Shown: positions 1 to 9,425 of the stretch, piece by piece
Numbering within the stretch: the stretch's first letter is position 1
How the letters are laid out: every line of letters starts with the position of its first letter
NCBI GenBank assembly: GCA_016281915.1
Contig: JAEEJO010000032.1
Location: forward strand, 32,463-96,462
From: Clostridiales bacterium
Lineage (GTDB): Bacteria > Bacillota > Clostridia > Oscillospirales > UBA644
Reading direction: 5' to 3'
DNA length: 64,000 nucleotides
The notes under the pieces: generated by a model
What the model saw: only the letters and a program-made list of their open reading frames with translations
Databases searched by the model: none
What the model was told of the DNA's origin: nothing
Translations under genes and position numbers: made by a program

Positions 1-742
1 TTGAGAAAAGTGCCGCAAATTCAAGGTACGGTTCGCTCGTATATGCAAGGGCGTATGTCTGCTGCTCTTTATCGGGGTTTGAAGTGTCATGAATGGCTTC
101 GCACATTTTTTCGAGAGTAGCCCACGTCCACTCGCCCTGTTCGTTCAGCTCGTGCGGAGACGTTTGCTGATAATCGGAAATAACTCTCGGATTGAACCAC
201 ATAGCGGGCATCGTATACGGTGTGGGAACGCCCCAGTAGTATGCAACGATGGAATAATACTTGTTTCCGAAGCTTCCCGCTTCAAGGGTTCCCGGCGTGC
301 CGTAAAGACCCGAAAAAAGGTCTATATCCATATCGGAGAATGCCATAAAATAACCGTTCTGAACATATTTTCCGTTGAAAACGTCGGCGATCTTCGATAT
401 CATAAGATCTGCATATTTAATTCCGGCTGCATATTCGGTAATAAACGTTCCGAGATTGCTTCCGTCCTGTATATTGAGAGTAACATTGAATTTCTTTTCG
501 GTATCTTTATATCTTTGCAGAAGCTTGTCTCCTCTGTCGCTCGAACCGGGATCGGGAGAAAGCTGATATTCTCCTCCGCCGTGAGTTTCAGCGGCTATTT
601 TGTATTCATAGCCAAGAAGGTCGATCTCATCCGGATCGGTAGACGGATCATACTCGGGAACGACTTCAGCAACTGCCTGGCTGCAAGCAGCAAGAATAAA
701 CAAAATGGCAATAAGCAATACAGCGGTTTTTGATCTTTTCAT
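1..742 (-). CDS. extracellular solute-binding lipoprotein, C-terminus cut by window edge
   Basis: Reading down from an ATG at 742 gives an open frame to the window edge, about 247 residues seen. The N-terminus is a lipoprotein signal: basic start, hydrophobic core, then LAAC lipobox (Cys at residue 20). An RBS (AGGAGAGG) lies 5 nt upstream. The body resembles the two solute-binding lipoproteins at 20177 and 21817: all share a post-lipobox D/E-rich linker with a VVPEYD/VPEYE-like motif, a K-Y/F-N segment and a W-x-W motif (EWTWATLEKMCEA here). This fits the cluster of family-1-like sugar-binding proteins of ABC importers that sit on the outer membrane face. It follows the oxidoreductase gene by 77 bp with a terminator hairpin between, so it may depend on read-through. 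No permease gene is visible. Substrate unknown. Confidence 0.85.
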   Translation of the reverse strand, partial: MKRSKTAVLLIAILFILAACSQAVAEVVPEYDPSTDPDEIDLLGYEYKIAAETHGGGEYQLSPDPGSSDRGDKLLQRYKDTEKKFNVTLNIQDGSNLGTFITEYAAGIKYADLMISKIADVFNGKYVQNGYFMAFSDMDIDLFSGLYGTPGTLEAGSFGNKYYSIVAYYWGVPTPYTMPAMWFNPRVISDYQQTSPHELNEQGEWTWATLEKMCEAIHDTSNPDKEQQTYALAYTSEPYLEFAALFS

Positions 743-770
743 TGTGCCTCTCCTTTTTTATGCGGAATAT

Positions 771-812
771 AAAAACAAAACGGGCAGACCGTGTTTTTGC
801 GCGATCCGCCCG
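771..812 (-). terminator. intrinsic terminator inside or at end of the ThuA/oxidoreductase operon
   Basis: On the minus strand an inverted repeat with outer arms CGGGC/GCCCG (781-812) is followed by TTTTGTTTTT (771-780). It lies directly after the oxidoreductase stop and only about 30 bp before the next minus-strand start codon. That leaves little room for a new promoter, so it may act as a partial terminator that lowers expression of the distal lipoprotein gene. Confidence 0.7.
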
Positions 813-819
813 TGAAAAA

Positions 820-1920
820 TCAGTCTATTTCGCCTTTTTCGAGAACCTGCTTCATCGGAGCGGGACGTTCACACGTAGATTTCAGTTCGTAAACTCTGCC
901 TGAATCCGAGCTTAATTCAAATGAGTGCATAACTTCGAGCGCATGATAGCAAAGCTGTTCGTTGGCTCTGTGCTTGCGTCCGTGTCTGATCGCCGAGGCA
1001 AGATCTGCAACCGCAAGACCGCGGCTGTTTTCGGCATAGCAGTGCGTCAGAGGCATTTCCTTGAATTCGGTGTTGAATCTCTTCAGGTATACGGGTCCGC
1101 CGAAGCCGTTCGGGTCGGGAACAACGATCGTTCCTTCCGTGCCGTATATCTCTATGCAGGGCAGACTCTTTGCGCCCCAGACGTCGAAAGACGTCGTCAG
1201 CTGAACGGTTGCGCCGTTTGCAAATTCCATAGTGCCTGCAACGTGTGTGGGCACGTCAACGTCTATTATCGTTCCGTATTTCGGTTCGCTTGTTATCTTT
1301 CTTGTGGGGAACGTCTTCTTTGTGAAGCCTACAGTCCTCTTTACGGGACCGAGAAGAGAGATGAGCGCGGTGATATAGTAGGGGCCCATATCAAACATCG
1401 GTCCTGCGCATTTCTTGTAGTAGAATTCCGGATCCGGATGCCAGCTTTCATGTCCGTGGCAGAGAAGGAAAGCGTTGCCCGCAACAGGCTCGCCGATATA
1501 TCCGTCGTCTATGAGCTTGCGGCATGTCTGAATGCCTGCGCCAAGGAACGTGTCGGGAGCGCCGCCGATGCGAAGACCCTTCTGATTTGCTATGTCTATA
1601 AGCTCTTTTGCGTCGTCAAGAAAACCGTTGAAGGGTTTTTCACTGTGCGCGCTCTTGCCTGCTGCAAGGATCTGACGGTTTACTATTGTGTGCTGATCGG
1701 GGTTCGTGATGTTAAGAACTATTTCGATCTCGGGGTCGGCAAGAAGCTCAGCCACCGAAACTGCCTTCGGACCGTATTCTTCCGAGCGCTTTACGGCGCG
1801 TTCGTGGATCCTGTCCGCAACGTATTTAACTTCAACGTTTTTGAATACTCTGGTGAGGTTTGAAAGATATATCGGGCTGATGTTTCCGCAGCCGATAACG
1901 CCGATTTTAACTTTGTCCAT
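820..1920 (-). CDS. Gfo/Idh/MocA family NAD(P)-dependent oxidoreductase
   Basis: 366 residues, the usual length for the family. The N-terminus holds the dinucleotide-binding glycine motif (IGVIGCGNISPIY, residues ~7-19). The family EKP motif follows (SEKPFNG, ~93-99), then the C-terminal alpha/beta substrate domain (GGAPDTFLGAG and later). The RBS AAAGGAG lies 6 nt before the ATG. Members oxidise, reduce or epimerise sugars and cyclitols in the cytoplasm. The gene lies 18 bp after the ThuA-like gene and shares its direction; ThuA and Gfo/Idh/MocA genes often pair in sugar-modification loci. The exact substrate cannot be read from sequence. A following terminator hairpin ends the unit or attenuates it. 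Confidence 0.9.
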   Translation of the reverse strand: MDKVKIGVIGCGNISPIYLSNLTRVFKNVEVKYVADRIHERAVKRSEEYGPKAVSVAELLADPEIEIVLNITNPDQHTIVNRQILAAGKSAHSEKPFNGFLDDAKELIDIANQKGLRIGGAPDTFLGAGIQTCRKLIDDGYIGEPVAGNAFLLCHGHESWHPDPEFYYKKCAGPMFDMGPYYITALISLLGPVKRTVGFTKKTFPTRKITSEPKYGTIIDVDVPTHVAGTMEFANGATVQLTTSFDVWGAKSLPCIEIYGTEGTIVVPDPNGFGGPVYLKRFNTEFKEMPLTHCYAENSRGLAVADLASAIRHGRKHRANEQLCYHALEVMHSFELSSDSGRVYELKSTCERPAPMKQVLEKGEID

Positions 1921-1938
1921 ATTGATTCTCCTTTTATA

Positions 1939-2649
1939 TCAGAACATTTTGGCTGTGCTTGAATATTTGCTGTAATCTCCTGCAACTGCCTTTCCCTCGG
2001 CTGCCCAGAGCATACCGCGTCTCTGGATCTCCTGCGCTTCGGGGATATCGAAGATATCGTCGTGATGACCGAGCGAGCTGTAGAAAATTCTGCCCATGCC
2101 CCACATTTTTGTGAAAACGACGGGAACGTCAACAAAACCGTTCGTTGCGTGATACCAGTTCGCAACGGGGAATCTCGTTGTTGCGAGAACGTTTATGCAC
2201 GGGTCGATATGAATGTAATACTGTTCGCTTGATACCTGAAAATCGTCGATGCCGAAAACTATAGGACTTGACGAATTCTTTTTGATGTTTACGGTATAAT
2301 CGACCTGTCCGCCCGGATGCGATACCCACTGAGCGCCTGTCATGAACTGCCAGTCAACGCAGTCACGGAAAGAGTCGCACATTCCTCCGTGGCAGCCTGC
2401 CATTCCAACGCCCGAAGCTACGGCGTCGGATACTGACGACATCTGTTCACCGGTGATCTTGCCGCCTGTGACGATGGGCACGATAAGATCGAGGCTCTTG
2501 AGCTTCTCTCTGTCTTCATAAGAAGTCATTGTGTCTGAAATTTCAACGTCGAAATTTTCGCCTTCAAGTATTTTGCCGAATCTGTGGGCAACCTTGTCGG
2601 GCTCGTGTCCGTCCCATCCGCCCCAGACTATAAGTGCTTTCTTCTTCAT
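1939..2649 (-). CDS. ThuA-like domain protein
   Basis: 236 residues forming one ThuA-like (glutamine-amidotransferase-like fold) domain. Visible landmarks are the start KKALIVWGGWDGH, a central GMAGCHGGMCDSF segment that matches the GIHCGH-type elbow of ThuA proteins, and W-V-S-H-P-G-G. The family is linked to trehalose or other sugar utilisation, but its reaction is not firmly established. It is the first gene of a minus-strand operon with the Gfo/Idh/MocA oxidoreductase. Start at 2649 is supported by CGGGAG 8 nt upstream. Two tandem palindromes sit just upstream and may regulate the operon. Confidence 0.85.
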   Translation of the reverse strand: MKKKALIVWGGWDGHEPDKVAHRFGKILEGENFDVEISDTMTSYEDREKLKSLDLIVPIVTGGKITGEQMSSVSDAVASGVGMAGCHGGMCDSFRDCVDWQFMTGAQWVSHPGGQVDYTVNIKKNSSSPIVFGIDDFQVSSEQYYIHIDPCINVLATTRFPVANWYHATNGFVDVPVVFTKMWGMGRIFYSSLGHHDDIFDIPEAQEIQRRGMLWAAEGKAVAGDYSKYSSTAKMF

Positions 2650-2686
2650 TATCCTGTCTCCCGATTAATAATTTTTTCGGTTTTTC

Positions 2687-2742
2687 AGACCGGTCTTTTC
2701 AGACCTGTCTTTAATTATAATAAATATAACATATTATTAAAA
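2687..2742 (-). promoter_or_regulatory. promoter and tandem palindromic operator candidate of the ThuA operon
   Basis: On the minus strand a TATAAT -10 hexamer occupies 2714-2719; an A/T-rich, weak -35 (TTTTAA) lies 17 bp upstream at 2737-2742. Just downstream of the -10, at about +1 to +25, come two 10-bp palindromes 4 bp apart: AGACCGGTCT (2687-2696, perfect) and AGACCTGTCT (2701-2710, one mismatch). Their position over the transcription start suggests repressor sites, for example for a sugar-responsive regulator. The same bases can also fold as GGTCT-GAAA-AGACC in RNA, so an RNA-level role is possible. Confidence 0.45.
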
Positions 2743-2909
2743 TAATTGCAATAGTTAAAAGTGTAAAATTCGCAAGTTTTCAAGCGTAAATTATTGTGTA
2801 TTTTTCCCATATCCGTCTCAGACGCTTTCCGACGCGGTGCGGGGGCTTGATTTTTCCTGTTTTTTATGTTAAAGTATATATGTATTTCCTGATTTTTCGG
2901 AGGTGGCGC

Positions 2910-4391
2910 ATGAACGGACTTGAGGAAAAAATAAATATGTTTGTCGGGGGTCTTCTCGACGGGTATATCCCTGAAAAAAACGAGGGGAAGATCATACACG
3001 ATCCCATCTGGGGGTCGGTATTCTATTCCGACTGGGAAGTGCAGATCATCGATTCGCCGATAGTTCAGCGTCTGCGCGGAATCCATCAGCTCGGTATGGC
3101 GGATCTTACCTATACCGCCGCGCGTCACAGCAGGTTCGAGCACTCTCTTGGCACTGCCGCGATCGCGGGGCGAATGGCTGAACAGCTGAAAAAACGCAGC
3201 ACTGAATATACCGTTACCGATTTTGACGTAAACACGGTCCGCCTTGCCGCGATCCTTCACGACGTTGGTCACTGCTTTTATTCTCATCTTTCCGAACGCG
3301 TATACGGTAAAAATGCGGAATTTGCAGAATTAATGAATGAAAAACGCATAAAAAGCGCGCCGCATGAATTTATGTCTTATTTGATAATAACGTCGAAAGC
3401 TTTTGCCGATTTCTTTTTTTCGCACGTTGATTTCCCCGATAAAAACAAACATCCCGATATCCTTCAGAGAGCGGCGAATATCGTTGTGGGAAAGAAAAAT
3501 TACGATGAAAACGGCAACGGTCTGACGTTTCTTACTTCGATACTGAACGGGGAATTCGACGCGGACAAGCTCGACTATACTCAAAGAGACAGCTATACTG
3601 CGGGCATTGCGATGACTTACGGCGTTGACAGATTCCTTATGAAACTCATGATCAGCGTAAAGAACGGAGAAAACGGAAAAGACTACGTCCTTGCCGTTGA
3701 TTCCGACGCTCTTACCACTATAGAGGAGCTTATTTTCAACAGAAACATACTTTACGTTTATATGTACCGTCATCAGAAGGTCCTTGCCACCGAATCGTCA
3801 CTGCGCGACGTCGTTCTCGGTATGGCGGACGTCGGACTTCTTTCCGATCCCGTCGATTTTCTGAAGTATTCAGACTCGAATATCGAAAACTTCGATACGG
3901 TCGATAAAATACCGTTTGAAGAACAGAACAATCTTTTAACTCTCGGCGATATGATAAAAAAGATCGAAACAAGAAAACTGCCGAAAAGAGTCTCTGAATT
4001 TTCTCTCGAAAAAATGAACAGATCCTCTTCGGAACAGGACGATTATCTTCGCGTCAGGGCGTTTATCGATAAAATATCCGAAAACCCCGATAAAATTCGC
4101 CAGGAGCTGTTTGACAGGATATGCGATGCGTATTTCGAGCGCGGCAAGATCGTTGATTTCACGCTTTTCGATATTTACGTCTGTTTCCCGGACATGATAA
4201 AAACACGGACCGAATTTCTCCTCGTTTCAAAAGACGGCAGAGAACGTTCGATTTCCGATATAAAATATATTCGGGCGTGGGCAGAAGCTTTTGCGGCGGA
4301 AAAATGGCGCGGCTACGTTTTTTGCAATCCTGACGTAGACAGGGAGATAGCTGCGGAGTGCGCAGAAGAATACATAAGCAGCTTCTATTAA
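2910..4391 (+). CDS. HD-domain phosphohydrolase (dGTPase/SAMHD1-like)
   Basis: 493 residues from an ATG at 2910, chosen because GGAGG lies 5 nt upstream; an in-frame upstream ATG at 2796 has no RBS. The HD signature is clear: a first His in RHSRFEHSLG (~70-79), the HD pair in ILHDVGHCFYSH (~114-125), and a later metal-ligand Asp in FDADKLDYTQRDS (~215-227). This order matches HD hydrolases related to deoxynucleoside triphosphate triphosphohydrolases (YdhJ/SAMHD1 type). The C-terminal half has no further domain I recognise. The gene stands alone, divergent from the ThuA operon. Substrate (dNTP or another nucleotide) is inferred only. Confidence 0.85.
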   Translation: MNGLEEKINMFVGGLLDGYIPEKNEGKIIHDPIWGSVFYSDWEVQIIDSPIVQRLRGIHQLGMADLTYTAARHSRFEHSLGTAAIAGRMAEQLKKRSTEYTVTDFDVNTVRLAAILHDVGHCFYSHLSERVYGKNAEFAELMNEKRIKSAPHEFMSYLIITSKAFADFFFSHVDFPDKNKHPDILQRAANIVVGKKNYDENGNGLTFLTSILNGEFDADKLDYTQRDSYTAGIAMTYGVDRFLMKLMISVKNGENGKDYVLAVDSDALTTIEELIFNRNILYVYMYRHQKVLATESSLRDVVLGMADVGLLSDPVDFLKYSDSNIENFDTVDKIPFEEQNNLLTLGDMIKKIETRKLPKRVSEFSLEKMNRSSSEQDDYLRVRAFIDKISENPDKIRQELFDRICDAYFERGKIVDFTLFDIYVCFPDMIKTRTEFLLVSKDGRERSISDIKYIRAWAEAFAAEKWRGYVFCNPDVDREIAAECAEEYISSFY

Positions 4392-4421
4392 AAAAATCAC
4401 ATTTTTTTAACATTCTCCCCC

Positions 4422-4450
4422 TTGAAAAATATTCGCTTTTTATGTATAAT
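4422..4450 (+). promoter_or_regulatory. gdhA promoter
   Basis: TTGAAA (4422-4427), a 17-bp spacer and TATAAT (4445-4450). A second TGTGATATAAT extended -10 motif at 4470-4480 may give an alternative start closer to the gene. Confidence 0.65.
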
Positions 4451-4491
4451 ATGCGGTATATTATTTTTTTGTGATATAATTTCATAATTAA

Positions 4492-5856
<1,365 letters not shown>

Positions 5857-5915
5857 AGCTTATTACGGCGCGACAGCTGTTTTAACGCCATTCAGATAAG
5901 TAACACCGAAATAAT

Positions 5916-5957
5916 AACGGCGCGGTTTATTTTATTGATGAACCGTGCCGTTTTTAT
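5916..5957 (+). terminator. gdhA intrinsic terminator
   Basis: A 12-bp stem (AACGGCGCGGTT with AACCGTGCCGTT, one G-U pair) around a short A/T loop, followed by TTTTT. Confidence 0.9.
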
Positions 5958-6021
5958 TGCTTATAACGAGGATTTTCCGATGTTTATTTTACGTGAAGCG
6001 TTTTTGAGATAACAAAAGGTA

Positions 6022-6051
6022 TTGATTTTTGCGTGAAAGATGTGATATAAT
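6022..6051 (+). promoter_or_regulatory. promoter of lipoprotein/PARG unit
   Basis: TTGATT (6022-6027), 18-bp spacer, TATAAT (6046-6051) with an upstream TGTG extension. A start near 6058 gives a leader of about 28 nt before the lipoprotein ATG. Confidence 0.7.
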
Positions 6052-6085
6052 ACCGTTGGAAGTTTATAACGAAAAGGGATATAAT

Positions 6086-6484
6086 ATGAAAAAGATCGTT
6101 ATTTTGCTTGCTTTTATGCTGCTTCTTCTGTCTTTGGCGGGCTGCTACAGTTATTCGTCCTCATACAGAGCAGTAGGCTTCATTCATTCAAACGAGGCTG
6201 AGTCGGCATTCATGAATTTCTATTCATTTGAAGGACGAATGGTCTTCAAAATGAAGAGTTCGGGTGAAGGCGATATAAACTTCACCGCGAAGCTGGAATC
6301 GGGAAGCGCGTCCGTCTATTATGATCATAACCATAATGGCGCAAAGCAGGAGCTTTTTTCTGTTTCCGGCGGCGAAGAGATCGATTCTCACGGAGGATAT
6401 ATCGAAGCGGGAACGGTATATATCATCGTTGAAACGGACGGCGAGTGCAAAAACGGAGAATTCCGCTTCAGTCTGGGTAAATAG
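6086..6484 (+). CDS. small lipoprotein of unknown function
   Basis: 132 residues from ATG 6086, which has AAGGGA 7 nt upstream; an upstream in-frame ATG at 6029 falls inside the promoter and is rejected. The N-terminus is a strong lipoprotein signal (MKKIVILLAFMLLLLSLAGC, lipobox Cys at 20). The rest is Ser/Gly/Tyr-rich with alternating hydrophobic residues, consistent with a small secreted beta-sandwich. I recognise no family. It is followed after 66 bp by the PARG-like gene and may share its transcript. Confidence 0.75.
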   Translation: MKKIVILLAFMLLLLSLAGCYSYSSSYRAVGFIHSNEAESAFMNFYSFEGRMVFKMKSSGEGDINFTAKLESGSASVYYDHNHNGAKQELFSVSGGEEIDSHGGYIEAGTVYIIVETDGECKNGEFRFSLGK

Positions 6485-6550
6485 CCGCAGATACGCGGAC
6501 GTATCCTTCAGAATTTCATGAAAAAAAACGTAATAACCGGGAGGGCTGAT

Positions 6551-7855
6551 ATGGATAAAAAAGACAATGATTTTTCCTTTGAAAGCGGCGGACACGGCCG
6601 CAGAATCGCGGTCAGAAACGACTGGAAGATATCCGATATGCCCAAGGAGCACGAAATGTTTATCCTCAGCCGAACATTTACCCCACAGCAGATGTCCTCT
6701 CTTCGAAACGGCCACGTTCCCGAGCAGATGGAGGATAAATGGTTCTGGTTTATGGAGGGTGATACGCTTTTTGCCCATCGCAGCTGGTCAGGATTCTGCA
6801 TTTACCGCATAGATTTTAAGGCTGACGACAAGCATATCGTAAATGTAAACAGCTGCCCGGAACAGTATGAGCGCGGCAGCGATGACGAAGAAACGAAAAC
6901 GCTGAACAGGCTTCTTGACAGGTGGACGGAAAAACCGTATGATCATTACGGCGAGTGGCTCGAAGAAACGCTTGAAACCGTTCAAAAAAAGCAGCCTGCG
7001 AAAGCTCTTTCGCCAGACGAGGTAAGAGCGGCAAGGATCGATATCTTTACGGACACATTCAACCAATGCCGGACTGATCCAGCCCTGATCGCGGCTGTTG
7101 CGGCATCAAAAATCAAAACGGAAGTATTTGCGGAAAATCAGTATCCGCCATTCTTTCCCTCAGGCTGTGAAACAGGGATCACCGTATCAAAAAAACGCAG
7201 TTTTCAGGCCGCGGCGGATATCAAAAAAGAATATCCCGAATCAAAAATCGCAGTTCTCAACTTTGCAAACGCATTTTATCCGGGCGGAGGCGTGGCATCG
7301 GGTGCAAGCGCACAGGAAGAGTGCCTTTGCAGATGTTCTACGCTTTATCCTCTGCTTTACAGAAAATCCCTTGAAAACAGCTTTTACGGTTACCACAAAA
7401 AGATCGGTGATCCCAAAGCTACGGACGCGCTGATATATACCGAAGGTGTAGTGATATTCAAAACAGACACTGCTTTTCCTGAGATGATGAAAAAATCCGA
7501 CTGGGTCACTGTTGACGTTATTACGTGCGCGGCTCCGGATATGAGAAAATCGTCAAACCGTCACGTTCCGCTTACAGGCAACGCATCAAAAATGAGTGAT
7601 CCTGAGCTTTTCGGGTATCACGTTCGCAGAGCCATACATATTCTGACGGTTGCAGCCGCCAAAAAAGCAGATAATCTCGTTCTGGGCGCTTTCGGCTGCG
7701 GAGCTTTCGAAAACGATCCGCACGTTGTTGCAAGAGCGTATAAAACGGCATTGCAGGAGTTTAAAGGAGTATTCAGAAGAATAGAATTCGCCATATATTC
7801 ACCTCCCGGAAACGAAGAAAACTACCGCGCGTTTTCAAAAGCGTTTGCCGATTGA
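6551..7855 (+). CDS. microbial-type poly(ADP-ribose) glycohydrolase (TIGR02452/DUF2263) with extra N-terminal domain
   Basis: 434 residues from ATG 6551, supported by GGGAGG 6 nt upstream. The C-terminal ~280 residues match the microbial PARG/TIGR02452 macrodomain-like family. They contain AVLNFANAFYPGGGV and the catalytic signature GGG-(6-8)-QEE (GGGVASGASAQEE, ~244-256), then a late LGAFGCGAFENDP loop typical of macrodomains. These enzymes hydrolyse ADP-ribose polymers or conjugates. The N-terminal ~150 residues form a separate unit (EHEMFILSRTF, DKWFWFMEGDTLFAHRSW, SGFCIYRIDF) rich in aromatic residues. I have seen similar sequences in Clostridia but cannot name a function. The fusion hints that this unit also handles ADP-ribose, which is inference. 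Confidence 0.85.
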   Translation: MDKKDNDFSFESGGHGRRIAVRNDWKISDMPKEHEMFILSRTFTPQQMSSLRNGHVPEQMEDKWFWFMEGDTLFAHRSWSGFCIYRIDFKADDKHIVNVNSCPEQYERGSDDEETKTLNRLLDRWTEKPYDHYGEWLEETLETVQKKQPAKALSPDEVRAARIDIFTDTFNQCRTDPALIAAVAASKIKTEVFAENQYPPFFPSGCETGITVSKKRSFQAAADIKKEYPESKIAVLNFANAFYPGGGVASGASAQEECLCRCSTLYPLLYRKSLENSFYGYHKKIGDPKATDALIYTEGVVIFKTDTAFPEMMKKSDWVTVDVITCAAPDMRKSSNRHVPLTGNASKMSDPELFGYHVRRAIHILTVAAAKKADNLVLGAFGCGAFENDPHVVARAYKTALQEFKGVFRRIEFAIYSPPGNEENYRAFSKAFAD

Positions 7856-7930
7856 GTCTGCGGACCTTGATCGTAAAAAAAGGCTTTTTTAATGCCCGTT
7901 TTTACGGACTTGTTAATTTCACAGAATAAA

Positions 7931-7976
7931 AAAATACCGCCGCAAAAGCATTATGCCTCGATGCGGCGGTTTTTTA
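7931..7976. terminator. bidirectional terminator
   Basis: Perfect 9-bp stem ACCGCCGCA/TGCGGCGGT with T-runs on both strands. It separates the plus-strand PARG gene from the convergent redox operon and can end both. Confidence 0.88.
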
Positions 7977-8053
7977 TTTCGGTAAAAGATATAAAACAGA
8001 CAAGGCAAAAAACAGAATATTCGCCTTTTTACGGCTCTGACTTTTTTGAGTGA

Positions 8054-8692
8054 TTATGAAAGAAGAAGCTTTGATCCCATTTCAAACGCTTTTTGACATT
8101 CTTTCGGAAATACCGTTTCATGCCGTTTCTTTTTCGCTTCGGGATCAAACATCGTCCACTTCCAGTCAGTTTTACCGTAATCCGTTAGTTGCAGCGTATC
8201 GCCGCTTACAAGCACCTGCGTCGGTCCGACAAAACGGCTCAGCGTCTGCTGATAATTCTTAAGAAGACCTCTGTACATCATATCAGGCGCGTTGCTCGTC
8301 ATAATAAGCAGGACGGGAACAGGACGTTCGTTGCAGCACGGGTTTTCGAGGTTATAGGTAAGATACTGAAAAATAAGCCGTTCATAAAGCGCGCGAAACG
8401 ATGCAGTCATCTCTGAAAGATAGTTGGGCGAACCGATGATAAGTCCGTCAGATTCACGGATAGCGTCAAGAACGGGGGTAAGACCGTCTTTGCAGATACA
8501 GTGACCCTTGAATTTCTCTTTTTTGCATCCGAAGCAGGAAATACAGCCGGTATATCTCTCGAGCTTGAAAAGGTCGAAGCGTTCAACTGTCGCGCCTGCC
8601 GATTCCGCTCCTCTCGACGCCTCTGCTATCAGTGTTTCAGTGTTCCGTCCCATGCGGGGACCGGCGTTTACAGCAACTATTTTTTTATTCAT
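8054..8692 (-). CDS. flavodoxin-family NAD(P)H-dependent oxidoreductase
   Basis: 212 residues. The N-terminus NAGPRMGRNTETLI (~9-22) is the phosphate-binding loop of NADPH-dependent FMN reductase/iron-sulfur flavoprotein-like folds. A Cys cluster follows (CISCFGCKK, then CIC, ~50-68), as in multimeric flavodoxin-like proteins that carry or once carried a metal centre. A GSPNYLSEMTASFRALYERL segment forms the FMN ring site. RBS AAAGGAG lies 6 nt before ATG 8692. It is the last gene of the redox operon, 44 bp after glutathione peroxidase. Likely an FMN-dependent reductase in stress defence; substrate unknown. Confidence 0.85.
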   Translation of the reverse strand: MNKKIVAVNAGPRMGRNTETLIAEASRGAESAGATVERFDLFKLERYTGCISCFGCKKEKFKGHCICKDGLTPVLDAIRESDGLIIGSPNYLSEMTASFRALYERLIFQYLTYNLENPCCNERPVPVLLIMTSNAPDMMYRGLLKNYQQTLSRFVGPTQVLVSGDTLQLTDYGKTDWKWTMFDPEAKKKRHETVFPKECQKAFEMGSKLLLS

Positions 8693-8736
8693 GCTTTGCT
8701 CCTTTTATGAACGATTTATTGTTTTCTCTTTGCAGC

Positions 8737-9276
8737 TTACAGCAGAGCTTTTACGCATGCCTCCACTTCGGAAATATCAGCCGTAGGCTCAAAGCGCGCA
8801 ACGACGTTTCCTTTGCGGTCGATGATGAACTTTGTGAAGTTCCACTTGATATCGGGCTTTTTGTCCCAGTCAGGGTCTTTTTCCGCGAACATTTTTTCAA
8901 GCAGAGCTTTATACGGATGCTCGCCAAAGCCTTCAAATCCTTTCTGTGATTTCAGGTATGTATAGAGCGGCAGCTCGTTTTCACCGTTCACGTCCGCCTT
9001 TTTCATCTGCGGAAAGGTCGTGTTGAAATGCATCATGCAAAATTCGTGTATCTCCTCATCCGTTCCCGGAGCCTGTCCGCCGAACTGATTGCAGGGAATA
9101 TCGAGAATTTCAAGACCCTTGTCATGATAATCGCGGTACATTTGCTCTATGGGCGCATATTGATGGGTAAATCCGCATCCGGTGGCGGTGTTGACGACCA
9201 TAATAACTTTGCCTTTATAATCTGCAAGATTCAACTTTTCACCTTTTCCGGTTAAAACCGTGTAATCGTATATCAT
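8737..9276 (-). CDS. glutathione peroxidase family thiol peroxidase (Cys type)
   Basis: 179 residues, full length for the GPx family. Key motifs are NTATGCGFTHQY (peroxidatic Cys ~34, a normal TGC codon, not selenocysteine), the ILDIPCNQFGGQAPG motif (~77-91, containing the resolving-type region and catalytic Gln), and KWNFTKFIIDRKG (catalytic Trp-Asn). It reduces peroxides in the cytoplasm, probably with thioredoxin rather than glutathione as in other Firmicutes (family knowledge). It lies in the same operon as the OhrR-like regulator and flavodoxins. Confidence 0.95.
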   Translation of the reverse strand: MIYDYTVLTGKGEKLNLADYKGKVIMVVNTATGCGFTHQYAPIEQMYRDYHDKGLEILDIPCNQFGGQAPGTDEEIHEFCMMHFNTTFPQMKKADVNGENELPLYTYLKSQKGFEGFGEHPYKALLEKMFAEKDPDWDKKPDIKWNFTKFIIDRKGNVVARFEPTADISEVEACVKALL

Positions 9277-9319
9277 TCTTCATTCTCCTTTTTGCCGAAG
9301 CAAATGATTTTTTTGCAAT

Positions 9320-9400
9320 TTATGCATTTGCGGCATCGGCTCGCCGCCTTATGATAATAATAAGAAATATTCCGCATATGGTTGCGGCGCATGTAATCAT
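9320..9400 (-). CDS. possible 26-residue single-TM peptide
   Basis: Between the MarR gene and the peroxidase gene a minus-strand frame encodes a short peptide from ATG 9400. It has one hydrophobic helix (ATICGIFLIIII) and an RRR flank, so a small membrane peptide is conceivable. No RBS precedes this ATG, and the frame stays open upstream into the MarR stop region without a clear start. Weak evidence; it may be chance. Confidence 0.2.
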   Translation of the reverse strand: MITCAATICGIFLIIIIRRRADAANA

Positions 9401-9425
9401 CGCTTTTAACGCTTTTTTAATGCGG

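Noticed and set aside
925..1863. Long reading frame opposite the Gfo/Idh/MocA gene
   Set aside because: It is a shadow of a strongly matched family gene; no RBS and no protein-like features. The same holds for long antisense frames opposite gdhA, hndC and carB.
8737..9276. Selenocysteine glutathione peroxidase
   Set aside because: The peroxidatic position is a TGC codon (Cys), not TGA.
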